DNA from: Parvularculaceae bacterium
GTDB taxonomy: Bacteria > Pseudomonadota > Alphaproteobacteria > Caulobacterales > Parvularculaceae
Direction of reading: 5' to 3'
DNA: 64,000 nt
NCBI GenBank assembly: GCA_028284065.1
Contig: JANQSJ010000014.1
Coordinates: forward strand, 372,001 to 436,000
Shown here: one piece after another, positions 15,938 to 25,106 of the stretch
Position numbering within the stretch: position 1 is the stretch's first letter
Layout of the letters: the number at the start of each line of letters is the position of its first letter
Position numbers and translations under genes: made by a program
Notes under the pieces: model-generated
The model's database searches: none
What the model saw: the letters and a program-made list of their open reading frames with translations, nothing else
What the model was told of the DNA's origin: nothing

Positions 15938-17776
15938 TTACATCTCTCCTTCGTCCCTGTCGGGATCATCAATATAGCCTTCCTGATCAGCTAGCGCTGG
16001 CGTTTCGGACCGTGTTTCAGGCGGCGCGTCATGGATCGCCATTATCTCGGCGTCCGGGAACAGCTCGAAGGCGCGTTTGACAATCGGGTCGGCCATCACG
16101 GCCGCAAGGCGCGCATCGCGGATCGTTTCTTCGCCGTCCGCCTGGGCGTTGACCGATACGATCCACGCCTCGCCCGTCCACTCTTTCAACCGCTGATGAA
16201 GCCGGCCGGCGAGACCGTCGGGCGCATCGTCCTTCAAACGGATTTCGATCTTGCCAGGCTCAAACGAGACAAGATGAATGAAGGTCTCAAGCTCCGCCTT
16301 GAATTTCAGGTCTCGCTGTTCCGCGGCATGGCGGGCGACGTCTGAAAAGCGTTCGAAGCGCGGCGCAGGCGCGCTTGTCGCAGGCGCTGGCTCAGGCGGA
16401 AGGACCGCCATCGGCGCCGGGTCCGCCGCAGCCGCTTCAGCGCCGCCGTGTCCGCCCCCAAACGCCCGCGGCGCGCGCGGTGACGACTGCGCCGCAGCGG
16501 CCGACCCAGGCGTGCGCGCATCGCGCGCGATCGAGCCGCCCGCGGGCGTCGGTGCGTCCGCGCCCCTGGCGTCGCCGCCGCCGCGCTTCAGCGCCCGCAA
16601 GGCTTCGTCCGGCGTCGGAAGGTCCGCCGCGTAGGCAAGTCGGATCAGCGCAACCTCGGCTGCAGCCGCCGGGTCGGGCGCGGCCTGCGCCTCCGACAGG
16701 CCCTTCATCAGCAGGCTCCAGGCGCGGGTAAGCGCGTTCATGGAAAGCCCGTCCGCAACCTCAATCGCGCGGTCCGCATCCGCCTCTCCGGCCGCGCCAT
16801 GGGAGGCCGCGGCGGGTCCCGCCGCTTTGACGCGCGCCGCAAGATGCGTCGCCTCAAGGAGATCGCGCAGAATGCTCGACGGCTCCGCGCCGGCGTCATA
16901 CTGGGTGCGGAATATCTCCATTGCAGGCGCGGCGTCGCCAGAAAGCGCCGCCTTCAGGAGGTCCCAGACAAGGGTTCGGTCCGCAAGGCCAAGCATGTCG
17001 CGGATCGCGTCGGCCTCAATTGCGTCGCCGCCAGCCTCTCCGGCATGATGCAAGAGCGCCTGATCGAGCATCGACAATGCGTCGCGTACGGAGCCCTCCG
17101 CCGCGCGGGCGATCATGGCGAGGCCTTCGGGCGCGACCGCGCCGCCTTCCTTTTCGGCGATGCGGCCGAGATGCTCCGCGAGCCGCGCCTCGTCGAGCCG
17201 GCGCAGATCGAACCGTTGGCAACGAGACAGAACGGTTACGGGGAGCTTGCGGATCTCAGTTGTCGCGAAAATGAACTTCACATGCGCCGGCGGCTCTTCG
17301 AGCGTCTTCAACAGCGCATTGAACGCCGCGGTCGACAACATGTGGACTTCGTCGATGATGTAGACCTTATAGCGCGCCTCCACCGGCGCGTAGCGCATGC
17401 CCTCGATCAGCTCGCGAATGTCGTTGACGCCGGTGCGCGAGGCGGCGTCCATCTCAAGGACGTCCGGATGGCGGCTTTCGGCGATCGCGCGGCAGTGCGC
17501 GCCCTCAACGGGCATGTCAATCGAAGGGCCGTGGTCTTCGCCCTCCGGGCCCACATAGTTCAGCGCGCGGGCTAAAATCCGCGCCGTCGTCGTCTTGCCG
17601 ACGCCGCGAACCCCGGTCAGCACCCAGGCGTGGGCGATGCGGCCGGTGGCGAACGCATTCCGGAGCGTGCGCACCATCGCCTCATGGCCGATAAGGTCAT
17701 CGAAGTTCTGTGGGCGGTATTTCCGCGCCAACACCTGATAGGCGGGCGCCGCGCTCTCGCCGGTCGGGTCTGTCAT
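15938..17776 (-). CDS. dnaX: DNA polymerase III subunit gamma/tau
   Basis: The 612-residue clamp-loader ATPase has Walker A GVRGVGKT (55-62), Walker B YIIDEVHML, and the sensor-1 region FIFATTEIRKLPVTVLSRCQ. A proline/alanine-rich linker and a C-terminal tau-like domain of about 130 residues follow. Start ATG 17776 gives MTDPTGE; an upstream in-frame start would overlap the YbjN-like gene. In the zinc-module region (about 72-98) only C95 remains instead of four cysteines, as I recall for some other alphaproteobacteria. No obvious slippery A-tract for frameshifting was seen. Confidence 0.95.
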   Translation of the reverse strand: MTDPTGESAAPAYQVLARKYRPQNFDDLIGHEAMVRTLRNAFATGRIAHAWVLTGVRGVGKTTTARILARALNYVGPEGEDHGPSIDMPVEGAHCRAIAESRHPDVLEMDAASRTGVNDIRELIEGMRYAPVEARYKVYIIDEVHMLSTAAFNALLKTLEEPPAHVKFIFATTEIRKLPVTVLSRCQRFDLRRLDEARLAEHLGRIAEKEGGAVAPEGLAMIARAAEGSVRDALSMLDQALLHHAGEAGGDAIEADAIRDMLGLADRTLVWDLLKAALSGDAAPAMEIFRTQYDAGAEPSSILRDLLEATHLAARVKAAGPAAASHGAAGEADADRAIEVADGLSMNALTRAWSLLMKGLSEAQAAPDPAAAAEVALIRLAYAADLPTPDEALRALKRGGGDARGADAPTPAGGSIARDARTPGSAAAAQSSPRAPRAFGGGHGGAEAAAADPAPMAVLPPEPAPATSAPAPRFERFSDVARHAAEQRDLKFKAELETFIHLVSFEPGKIEIRLKDDAPDGLAGRLHQRLKEWTGEAWIVSVNAQADGEETIRDARLAAVMADPIVKRAFELFPDAEIMAIHDAPPETRSETPALADQEGYIDDPDRDEGEM

Positions 17777-17822
17777 CGCCGCACTATGCGCGCATGCCGC
17801 GCCGGAAAAAAGACGCCGCCGC

Positions 17823-18554
17823 TTATCGCGATCGCCTCCGCAGACGCGGCGCATTGGCGCCGACGGCGTTCACGACCGGGTCGGGGACGAGCGAACTTGT
17901 GGAAAACGAAGGCGCAGCCGCGCCGCGCGCGCCGAAGGCGGCGATCTTGCCGCCGGACGCGAGGGACTGCGCCCCAGGAAAACTGACGCCCGATGCGGCG
18001 ACCGGGCTGATCGACGCGACGAAGTCGTCCGCGTCGGCGAGGAAGACATCCATCTGCGCCGTCAGGTTCTCGAAAGAGACCCCGCCCTGGAGAAAAATGC
18101 GGCGCGAAATGACGCCGTCGGTTTCCTGCAGGAGGATGGTCGACCCGACGACGACGCTTTGGTGCGCCGCATTGAGGGTCGACAAGGTGACGCCCTCGGG
18201 ATTGAAGAACGCGAACAGCTCCACCGTGCCGCAAGCGCCAGCGTCGCAATTGACGAGCGCGGCGTAGAACGCGCCGCCGCCCTCCACGTTCTCGCGCAAG
18301 ATGACCGCATTCTCGTCTTCGCGCTCCACCGCGACGTCATAGCCGGCTTCGCGGAAGAAATAGGTCATCGATTCTTTCGTGACCGTCCGGATCAAAGGCT
18401 GCGCGTCGCTTGGGAACTGGCGGAAGTAGCCGTCGCGGGCAAGTTCCAGGGTTGCGCTCGAACCATCGGCGGGCTCCTGCGCCGCCGCCGCGTCCGCAAG
18501 CACCGCAGCCGCTGCGATCGCCGCCAGACGCCGAATTCGCCTCACAATAGCCAT
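17823..18554 (-). CDS. Secreted YbjN-domain-like protein
   Basis: The 243-residue protein has a clear signal peptide (RRIRRLAAIAAAAVLADAAAAQ). A YbjN-like alpha/beta domain follows: residues about 37-175 contain MTYFFREAGYDV, then NCDAGACGTVELFAFF, then an FLQGGVSFENL strand and helix. The C-terminal 60 residues look disordered. YbjN-type proteins are fold relatives of type III secretion chaperones; their role is poorly known. ATG 18554 is preceded by AAGGGGAA. It separates the SRP RNA from dnaX. A second secreted protein of the same kind lies at 48274-48963. Confidence 0.7.
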   Translation of the reverse strand: MAIVRRIRRLAAIAAAAVLADAAAAQEPADGSSATLELARDGYFRQFPSDAQPLIRTVTKESMTYFFREAGYDVAVEREDENAVILRENVEGGGAFYAALVNCDAGACGTVELFAFFNPEGVTLSTLNAAHQSVVVGSTILLQETDGVISRRIFLQGGVSFENLTAQMDVFLADADDFVASISPVAASGVSFPGAQSLASGGKIAAFGARGAAAPSFSTSSLVPDPVVNAVGANAPRLRRRSR

Positions 18555-18732
18555 GCCCAATTCCCCTTCGACCCCCCGTCCACAAACCTGCCCGACGCCC
18601 CCGCACGACCCTAGCGCGCGACGTCAGCCGCGCAAAGCCGTCGCCGCCGCAGGCGCTGAGCCAGCAAACCGGCGCCGGCCGAGGAGGACGACTGGTGATT
18701 GGGCGATTAGCGACCTTGGCGGAAACCGAAAG

Positions 18733-18828
18733 GGTGGAAGGCTGAAACGACCCGAACCGAAACTCGTTACGGCTGCTTCCTTCCGGACCTGACCGGGTTG
18801 GCGAGGGGCCCGTCCGCCAGCCTTCCGG
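18733..18828 (-). ncRNA. ffs: Signal recognition particle RNA, small bacterial type
   Basis: Read on the minus strand, the segment contains CAGGTCCGGAAGGAAGCAGC (18774-18793 region), the near-invariant SRP RNA domain IV core. The ends pair as GGAAGGCTG with CAGCCTTCC, and internal strands close the rod. The product is about 96 bases, the small 4.5S type, and binds Ffh. It lies upstream of the YbjN-like gene and dnaX on the same strand, matching the common ffs-dnaX-ybaB-recR order. The exact ends are uncertain by a few bases. Confidence 0.93.
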
Positions 18829-18988
18829 GTCGGAATATCATACCTTCGCGCCTTGTAGACAAGGGTCCGTCGCTTCAGAGATTGGAAGGGCCCGCCGCCT
18901 CGGTTTGCCGAAATTGGACGTCGCCTGTAGACCGATGAGCCACCCGATGCGCCCGAAGCGCATTACGCAGGAACGAGGCGCACCAAAG

Positions 18989-20068
18989 ATGCCGGACATC
19001 GCCGCCCATTCGCCGGATGAATTCCTTCAGACGTTTCGCGAACAGCCCTTGAGCCCGCCGATTGCGCTTTACGCCGGCGCAGCACTGCATCGCGCCGGCC
19101 GCGTGGAGGAAGCGGTCGCGGTCTGGACGATCGGCGCTGACGCCGAACCGCTCTTGCGCAAGCTGCACGCGCATCCGGAGGCGAACGCCGAGCTTAAAGG
19201 GCATTCGAAGCTCGCTGACGACGCAATCGCTAAGCACTTCACTGACCTGCACCAACGGACCCTCGACGCTGTTGAGAAAGAGCGCGGGACCAGCCTGCCC
19301 CGCGTCAGAGCGGGGATTTGGCCTCACTTCGCGCAGGCGGCGTTTGACTATCGGACGCCGCTCCAGCGGCCGTTGATTTTCTACATGCCCGATCTTCCCG
19401 CCGCGCCTATTGCCCCCAGCGACGACCTTCCTTGGGCGGCCGCGATCGAGGCGGCGACCCAGGAGATCCTCGTCGAATATCAATCGGCGCTCTCGGCGCA
19501 AGCGGAGTTCAGTCCGTACGTCTTCGCCCAAATGGCCGGCCGTGAATGGGACCAGCTGCGCGAGAACCCCGACTGGTCCGCGCTCTATCTCTATTACGAC
19601 GCGGCGGAGACGGAGATGGTGAAGGCCTTCCCCAAAACCCTTGCGGCGCTTGAGAACGCCCCGCTCGTCAAGAGAGCGGGCGTGCCGCTCGAGACCTTCT
19701 TTTCCAGGTTGACGCCCGGAACGGCCATCCCGCCTCACTTTGGACTGACCAATACGCGCTTAACCGTTCACCTGCCTCTGATTATTCCGGATGCTGATGA
19801 CGACAAGCGTCCATGGATACGAGTCGGTGACGCAATCCACCATTGGCGGACAGGCGAACTTCTGGCCTTCGACGATTCCTTCGAGCACCAAGCGTCCAAT
19901 CCTACGAACGCTGACAGGACCGTACTGATTTTTGAAGTTCATCATCCGGACCTCAGCAGCGATGAGATCGCAGGCGTCGAGAGAGTCTACGAGGCCTTTG
20001 ACAATTGGGGACGCTCACGCCGTAGGCTCCTCGGCCTTGACGAGGCGAAAGACGCGCCGGCGCCTTAG
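18989..20068 (+). CDS. Aspartyl/asparaginyl beta-hydroxylase family dioxygenase
   Basis: The 359-residue protein has a helical N-terminal half (TPR-like, RAGRVEEAVAVWTIG) and a C-terminal Asp/Asn hydroxylase domain. Iron ligands are visible as the His of PPHFGLTN and the His of IFEVHHPDL; the HW..GE.LAFDDSFEHQA block sits between them and the Arg of TVLIFE binds 2-oxoglutarate. Such enzymes hydroxylate protein side chains or lipids with Fe2+ and 2-oxoglutarate. The start at 18989 gives the first conserved residues; an upstream frame to 18905 looks untranslated. The stop codon shares one base with the nudC start. Confidence 0.85.
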   Translation: MPDIAAHSPDEFLQTFREQPLSPPIALYAGAALHRAGRVEEAVAVWTIGADAEPLLRKLHAHPEANAELKGHSKLADDAIAKHFTDLHQRTLDAVEKERGTSLPRVRAGIWPHFAQAAFDYRTPLQRPLIFYMPDLPAAPIAPSDDLPWAAAIEAATQEILVEYQSALSAQAEFSPYVFAQMAGREWDQLRENPDWSALYLYYDAAETEMVKAFPKTLAALENAPLVKRAGVPLETFFSRLTPGTAIPPHFGLTNTRLTVHLPLIIPDADDDKRPWIRVGDAIHHWRTGELLAFDDSFEHQASNPTNADRTVLIFEVHHPDLSSDEIAGVERVYEAFDNWGRSRRRLLGLDEAKDAPAP

Positions 20069-21006
20069 TGTCAGATCCGCTCGGCATCTCTTGTTGCGCC
20101 TTCGCCGGCGCGCCGCTCAACCGCGCGACCGAAAATCGCGGAGACGCCGACTGGATGAGGGGGCGCAAAGCGCACGTAGACGCCCTGCTCCTGCCGCTCT
20201 GGCGGGGCGATCCCCTCATGGTCGACGGCGCGGCCGGCTGGCTGTCATTCGCAGCGCGACGCGAGTTTTCGCATTCTGCGCCGATCGTGTTTCTGGGCCT
20301 CGACATCGCAGGCGCGCGCGCCGGCCGGCCGCGCTTTGCCCTTGACTGCGGCGCGGGCCCGTCCCCCGACGAGGCGCCTTTCTCGGATATCGGCCAATAC
20401 GCGCCCTTGCGCGAGGCGATCCCATCTCTGTCCCCGGACGATCTCGCCATGGTGGGCCAGGCGCGCTGGCTTCTCGACTGGCATCGCCGGCATCAGTTCT
20501 GCGCAAATTGCGGCGCGCCGACAGACATGGCGGAAGGCGGCGCGAAACGCATTTGCCCCGACTGCGGGACGGAGCATTTCCCACGCTCCGACCCGGTGGC
20601 GATCGTCCTCGCCTTGCATGACGACGCGTGCCTCCTCGGACGCAACTCGCGCTTTCCGCCGAATTTCTACTCGGCCCTCGCCGGCTATGTGGAAGCGTGC
20701 GAGACGCCGGAGGAGTGCGCCGTGCGCGAACTAAATGAAGAGGCGGGCGTTACGCTTTCGAACGTCCGCTATCAGTTCAGCCAGCCCTGGCCGTTTCCAT
20801 CCTCGATGATGATGGGCTTCTTCGCCGATAGCAAAGACAGAAACCTCACTCTTGACGAGACCGAAATCGCCGACGCGGTCTGGCTGCCCAAGGATGACGC
20901 CCGCGCCATCATGGATGGGGCGCCGCGAGAGGTCGACGGCCGGACTGTTTTCCTGCCGCCGCGCTTCACGATAGCGAGGCGACTCATTGAAAAGTGGGTC
21001 GGCTAG
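20068..21006 (+). CDS. nudC: NAD+ diphosphatase NudC
   Basis: The 312-residue protein has a zinc ribbon (C145, C148, C163, C166), a canonical Nudix box at 206-228 ending RELNEEAGV, and the NADH-pyrophosphatase signature SQPWPFPSS. NudC hydrolyses NAD(H) to NMN(H) and AMP and removes NAD caps from RNA. It begins with GTG that overlaps the preceding TAG by one base, so translation is coupled to the hydroxylase. Its 3' end overlaps the TetR gene by 4 bases. Confidence 0.95.
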   Translation: MSDPLGISCCAFAGAPLNRATENRGDADWMRGRKAHVDALLLPLWRGDPLMVDGAAGWLSFAARREFSHSAPIVFLGLDIAGARAGRPRFALDCGAGPSPDEAPFSDIGQYAPLREAIPSLSPDDLAMVGQARWLLDWHRRHQFCANCGAPTDMAEGGAKRICPDCGTEHFPRSDPVAIVLALHDDACLLGRNSRFPPNFYSALAGYVEACETPEECAVRELNEEAGVTLSNVRYQFSQPWPFPSSMMMGFFADSKDRNLTLDETEIADAVWLPKDDARAIMDGAPREVDGRTVFLPPRFTIARRLIEKWVG

Positions 21007-21605
21007 CCAGGCGGACTTTTGATGGCGGCTTCAACAAGCGTCTCAAGCTGCGCAGGAAAGGCCTGCTTTAATGCTCTCGCGCCAGGTCCACCGAGAATGC
21101 CGCGCAGCGTCGGCGCAGAGATAGCGTAGTAGTTTACCGCGCCTAGCAATTGATAGACGAGCGCCAGGGCTTGCGCATCCGTCGCGTGCGACCATCCGGG
21201 CGCCTCCTTCGCCATTGCGATCAACGACTTCAAAAAGGGCTTCAGGCGCCAGACGCCGGCCGTTTCCGCCCTGTACCGATTGTCCAGCAACTCGCGCATC
21301 AACAGGCGCGCGCGAATCGCATCGTCCGCATCATCAGACACAAGCCGCGCGTAAAAGCGGCGCAGCCGCTGCGCCGGTTGCTCGCTCGACGCCGCAATTT
21401 CGGCGAGCAGCTCTTCCAACTCTCCGGAGATTTCTTTCAGGACCTCGCCATAAAGCTTCTCCTTGGTCGGAAAATGGTGCAGCAGCGCCTGTTTCGTCAG
21501 TCCAAGCTCGGTCGCGATATTGGCGATGCTGACGCCGTAAAAGCCGCGTTCAGCGAACAATTCGCGCGCCGTCACCAGCAATTGGCTGCGGGTCGAATGG
21601 GCCAT
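21003..21605 (-). CDS. TetR-family transcriptional regulator
   Basis: The 200-residue protein has a typical N-terminal helix-turn-helix (residues about 25-46, ANIATELGLTKQALLHHFP) and an all-helical ligand domain. I place the start at ATG 21605 because the preceding in-frame residues to 21692 run through the operator region. It is divergent from an enoyl-CoA hydratase family gene, with two matching palindromes between them. It probably represses that gene and itself, with an acyl-CoA or related ligand; the ligand is inferred only from the neighbour. Confidence 0.9.
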   Translation of the reverse strand: MAHSTRSQLLVTARELFAERGFYGVSIANIATELGLTKQALLHHFPTKEKLYGEVLKEISGELEELLAEIAASSEQPAQRLRRFYARLVSDDADDAIRARLLMRELLDNRYRAETAGVWRLKPFLKSLIAMAKEAPGWSHATDAQALALVYQLLGAVNYYAISAPTLRGILGGPGARALKQAFPAQLETLVEAAIKSPPG

Positions 21606-21637
21606 TCCGCACTCCTGTCTCTCGCAATCGGCTTGAC

Positions 21638-21679
21638 ACCTACCGATTGGTAAGTCAACATACCTACCGAATGGTAGGT
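21638..21679. promoter_or_regulatory. Tandem TetR operator palindromes
   Basis: Two 18-base elements, ACCTACCGATTGGTAAGT (21638-21655) and ACCTACCGAATGGTAGGT (21662-21679), differ at three positions and each is a near-perfect inverted repeat of the type bound by TetR dimers. Their centres are 24 bases apart. A TTGACA at 21633-21638 abuts the first site, so a bound repressor would cover the rightward promoter. They lie between the TetR gene and the hydratase it probably controls. Confidence 0.85.
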
Positions 21680-21736
21680 CTTCATTCGCCACGCATGAGC
21701 AAGGGAGGCGAGAGGACGCTTTGGAAGGAGGAAAAA

Positions 21737-22621
21737 ATGGGAAAAGACGCGCTCTACTCGAAGTCAGGCACCATCGCGACGATCACGCTCAACCGTCCCG
21801 ACAAATACAATACGTTGCGGCCGTCTCTACTCGCCGATCTCGAAGACGCGCTGCGCGAGGCGAATACGGACGGTGACGTAAAGGTCATTATCCTCGAGGG
21901 CGCCGGCGACGCCTTTTGCGCCGGCTTCGATTTCTCAGACGGCCTGGAGCACTTCGAGGGCATTATAGAAAGAGACTATGACCCCGGAACCGACGTGGAT
22001 ATGGTCATCAATCCGTATAAGTCGTATATGAGCCAGTTCATGGGCCTTTGGCGCGGGCTGAAGCCGACGATCGCCAAAGTGCACGGGTACTGCATGGGCG
22101 GCGGATCGGAGATGGCGCTATGCGCCGACCTTGTCGTCGCGTCGGACGATGCGCGCATCGGAACGCCTTATGCGCGCGTATGGGGCTGCCACTTGTCAGG
22201 CATGTGGGTTTATCGCCTGGGCCTTGCGAAAGCGAAATACTACGCGCTGACGGGCGAATCGGTAAGCGGCGAGGAGGCCGCCAAGATTGAGCTGATCAAT
22301 CAGTCAGTCCCACTGGAGGAGCTCGACCAGACAGTGCAGGCGCTCGCCGAAAAACTCGCGCGCATACCTTCCACGCAATTGATGGCCATGAAGCTGATCG
22401 TTAATCAGGCCTATGACAATATGGGCCTGCAAACCACCCAGACGATGGGCCCAATCCTTGACGGGATCATGCGCAACACGCCGGAAGGGCGCGAGTTTGT
22501 CCGCATCGCGAAGGATGAAGGCGTCAAGGCCGCGGTCATAAGCCGCGACGCTCCGTTTGGCGACTACAGCCAGGCGTCGAAGGATCGCCAGCCGCGCAAG
22601 AAGAGCGAACTCGGACTTTAG
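21737..22621 (+). CDS. Enoyl-CoA hydratase/isomerase (crotonase) family protein
   Basis: The 294-residue protein has crotonase oxyanion-hole regions AFCAGFDFSDG and HGYCMGGGSEMALCAD. The second catalytic loop TPYARVWGCHLSGM does not show the paired glutamates of mitochondrial-type hydratase in an obvious place, so the exact reaction (hydratase, isomerase or other) is open. Start ATG 21737 has GGAGGA eight bases upstream. The twin operators in its upstream region indicate control by the divergent TetR protein. It ends with a lysine/arginine-rich tail. Confidence 0.85.
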   Translation: MGKDALYSKSGTIATITLNRPDKYNTLRPSLLADLEDALREANTDGDVKVIILEGAGDAFCAGFDFSDGLEHFEGIIERDYDPGTDVDMVINPYKSYMSQFMGLWRGLKPTIAKVHGYCMGGGSEMALCADLVVASDDARIGTPYARVWGCHLSGMWVYRLGLAKAKYYALTGESVSGEEAAKIELINQSVPLEELDQTVQALAEKLARIPSTQLMAMKLIVNQAYDNMGLQTTQTMGPILDGIMRNTPEGREFVRIAKDEGVKAAVISRDAPFGDYSQASKDRQPRKKSELGL

Positions 22622-22662
22622 CTGAGCGAGGCCTGGCGCGCGACGAAGGCGACGCGCGCCAA

Positions 22663-24822
22663 TTACGAACAGACGAAAGCGCCGTCCGTCTCGCTGCACC
22701 CCTTTGGAGGTCCGTGCGCCCGCCATACGTCGGCGAGGCCGATGCGCTCGGCGAACGCCGGGAAGTCCGCGTGCCGGCGCAGGCCGGCTGTGCGTTCGCG
22801 GGCGTCCCACAACAGGTTGAGCACAAACGTCGCCCCGCCGAACTGACGCGCTTCGAACATCCGCATAAAGAGTTCATACTCGCCCGCCTGCAGCATGACG
22901 CCGAATGCGGCGGGGTTAAGCGCGGCGTTCGGGTCCCCGGCCACCCGGTCCAGCCCCGCCCTCACCGCTTCCCGCGCGCGAGGGTCGTCGCCATAGAGCG
23001 CCGCGGCGACAAGCTGCGCCGCTTCGGCGTCAGAGGCTGACTGACCCGCGAATTGCGCGCGGAAAGCCGGATTTGTCATCTCGAACGCGGCGGCGAACTG
23101 GCGCGCGGCCACGTCCGCGCGCCCCTCAAGCGCGGCGATCTGCGGGCGGATCATGATAGCCGGCGTATGCCCGAGCTCGGCCGCGCGCGCGAGGAGCCGA
23201 CCCGCCTCGCCAAGGTCGCCGGCGTTCATCTTGGCGACGCCAAGGGTAAAGAGGTTCGAAACATTGATTGGATCAAGCTCGACCGCTCGCTCAAGGAACG
23301 GGATCGCGCGATCCGGCCGCCCCACATAGGACCAGTAATAACCGACGGCCCCGACAATGTCGGCGTCTTCGGAATCAAGCTCCATCGCCCGCGAAAGCGA
23401 CTTGTATGTGTCGACGAATTCGCCGCGATAACTGTGGACGCCCGCCCTGGCGAGATAGGCGCGCGCAAGGCTCGGGTCGAGCTTCAGCGCCGCCGCAGCA
23501 GCCTCTTCCGACCGCGCGAGATAGGCGTCAGCGTTCGCGACCGGCATGTATTGCGGCAGAAAATAACTAGCGCGGGCGAGCTCGGCCCAAGCCTCCGCGA
23601 ACTGAGGGTCAAGCGCGACCGCCTTTTCCAGGAAGTCGATCGCGGTCGGCAGCGTGTCCTCGCCAAATCGGGGCGCGACGAGCGCGCGGGCGCGCAGGAA
23701 AAAATCGTAAGCGTCGCGATTTTCGGTGAGGCGCTTGGCGAGGCGCTGCGCGCCTTCGACGTCCAGCACCACGGCGAGTTCGTCCGCGACGCTGCGCGCG
23801 ATGCGCTCCTGCAATTCGAAAATGTCGTCAAGCGAGCCGTCGAAAGCGGCGGACCACAGATCATAGCCGTCGGACGTTTGCACAAGCTGCGCCGTCACGC
23901 GCACGGCGTCCCCCTGCTTCCGGACCGATCCCTCAAGAACCGCGCCGACATTCAATTCTCGGCCTGCCTCGCGCAAGTCGAGGTTCTTGTCCTTGAACGC
24001 GAAAGACGATGTCCGGGCCGCGACGCGAAGGCCGGGCGCGCGCGACAGGGCGTTGCGGATCTCTTCCGCGACGCCATCGGAGAAATACGCCTGGTCGCCT
24101 TGTGGACTCATGTCCGCGAACGGCAGAACCGCGATCGATTTCGGTGACGAGGCCGGCTTTGGCTGGGACGACGCGAGGTCAGTGGCGCGGGCCGCGCCGG
24201 GATCGCTACTCGGGCCGTCAGCGCGGAGGATCAGGTAAACGGCGGCGGCGGCTGCGATCAGCATGCCGGCGAGGCTCGCAATCCGGAGCGCGACGGGCCG
24301 TCGATACGGCGTCGGCGCCGAAGGCGGCGTAGCTCCAACAGAAGATGCGGGCGCGCGGTCTATCTCCGCCGGCGCAATGCGGGCCGGTTCGCTGCGGGCA
24401 GCGTCCAGGTCCGATTCCTTAGGCTCGGGCCCTTCCTGCGCGCGCGCGAGCGCTGGAGGCGGCGCGCTGCGCCTGAGCACCGGCTTCAGAAACCGGTATC
24501 CCTTGCCATGGGCGGTTTCGATCCACTCGGGCGTTCGCGCCGCGTCGCCCAGCGCCTGGCGCGCTTCCTTCACGGCGGTGGTCAACACCGCATCGCCGAC
24601 GGCAAGGCCCTCCCAGACCGTCTCGAACAACGCTTCCTTTGTAACGAGCGTTTGCGGCCGTCCCATCAACGCCAGAAGCAATGCGTAGGGCTTGGGCGAT
24701 AGATGCAGCGGCCGGCCGTCGAGGAACGCGCGCTCATCCTCCCGGTCAAGCGTCAACGGACCGGCGATCAGGTACCGATCTCCCGCGGGGCCATCCACTG
24801 CGCCCTCTCCCCTATCCGTCAT
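22663..24822 (-). CDS. CadC-like winged-helix regulator with FlgO/TolB-like and TPR domains
   Basis: The 719-residue protein has an OmpR-type winged helix at about 15-115 (LHLSPKPYALLLALMG, ETAHGKGYRF), a proline-rich linker, one membrane helix near 178-200, and a domain starting KSIAVLPFADMSPQGDQAYFSDGVAEEI. That domain is typical of TolB/FlgO-like proteins with TPR repeats. About seven TPR-like helix pairs follow to about 600. DNA binding would be cytoplasmic and the rest periplasmic, as in ToxR/CadC. No receiver domain is present and the target genes are unknown. Confidence 0.85.
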   Translation of the reverse strand: MTDRGEGAVDGPAGDRYLIAGPLTLDREDERAFLDGRPLHLSPKPYALLLALMGRPQTLVTKEALFETVWEGLAVGDAVLTTAVKEARQALGDAARTPEWIETAHGKGYRFLKPVLRRSAPPPALARAQEGPEPKESDLDAARSEPARIAPAEIDRAPASSVGATPPSAPTPYRRPVALRIASLAGMLIAAAAAVYLILRADGPSSDPGAARATDLASSQPKPASSPKSIAVLPFADMSPQGDQAYFSDGVAEEIRNALSRAPGLRVAARTSSFAFKDKNLDLREAGRELNVGAVLEGSVRKQGDAVRVTAQLVQTSDGYDLWSAAFDGSLDDIFELQERIARSVADELAVVLDVEGAQRLAKRLTENRDAYDFFLRARALVAPRFGEDTLPTAIDFLEKAVALDPQFAEAWAELARASYFLPQYMPVANADAYLARSEEAAAAALKLDPSLARAYLARAGVHSYRGEFVDTYKSLSRAMELDSEDADIVGAVGYYWSYVGRPDRAIPFLERAVELDPINVSNLFTLGVAKMNAGDLGEAGRLLARAAELGHTPAIMIRPQIAALEGRADVAARQFAAAFEMTNPAFRAQFAGQSASDAEAAQLVAAALYGDDPRAREAVRAGLDRVAGDPNAALNPAAFGVMLQAGEYELFMRMFEARQFGGATFVLNLLWDARERTAGLRRHADFPAFAERIGLADVWRAHGPPKGCSETDGAFVCS

Positions 24823-25106
24823 GTCGGTGTCTCAGAATTCCCTCAGAGCCCGCTCATAACTCATCGCCGCCCCGAATTGTAGGCGAAATAGCCGCTAACC
24901 CATTGATTACTCGCGCCCTCAACCGATTGCGCGGATTAGTCCGCCGCCCAAATTCGCGCTCAGAACAAATCACAAAAGCTCCACGCCGCGCTCAAGCGCC
25001 GTCGAGGGTGGTTGGCGAGGATGGGTTCGTCGGCGGGGCGTTTGGAGAGCGCGCCGGGGCCGGCGGGACCTCGGGGGAGACTAAGGCCGGGGAGTTGGAG
25101 ACGAAG

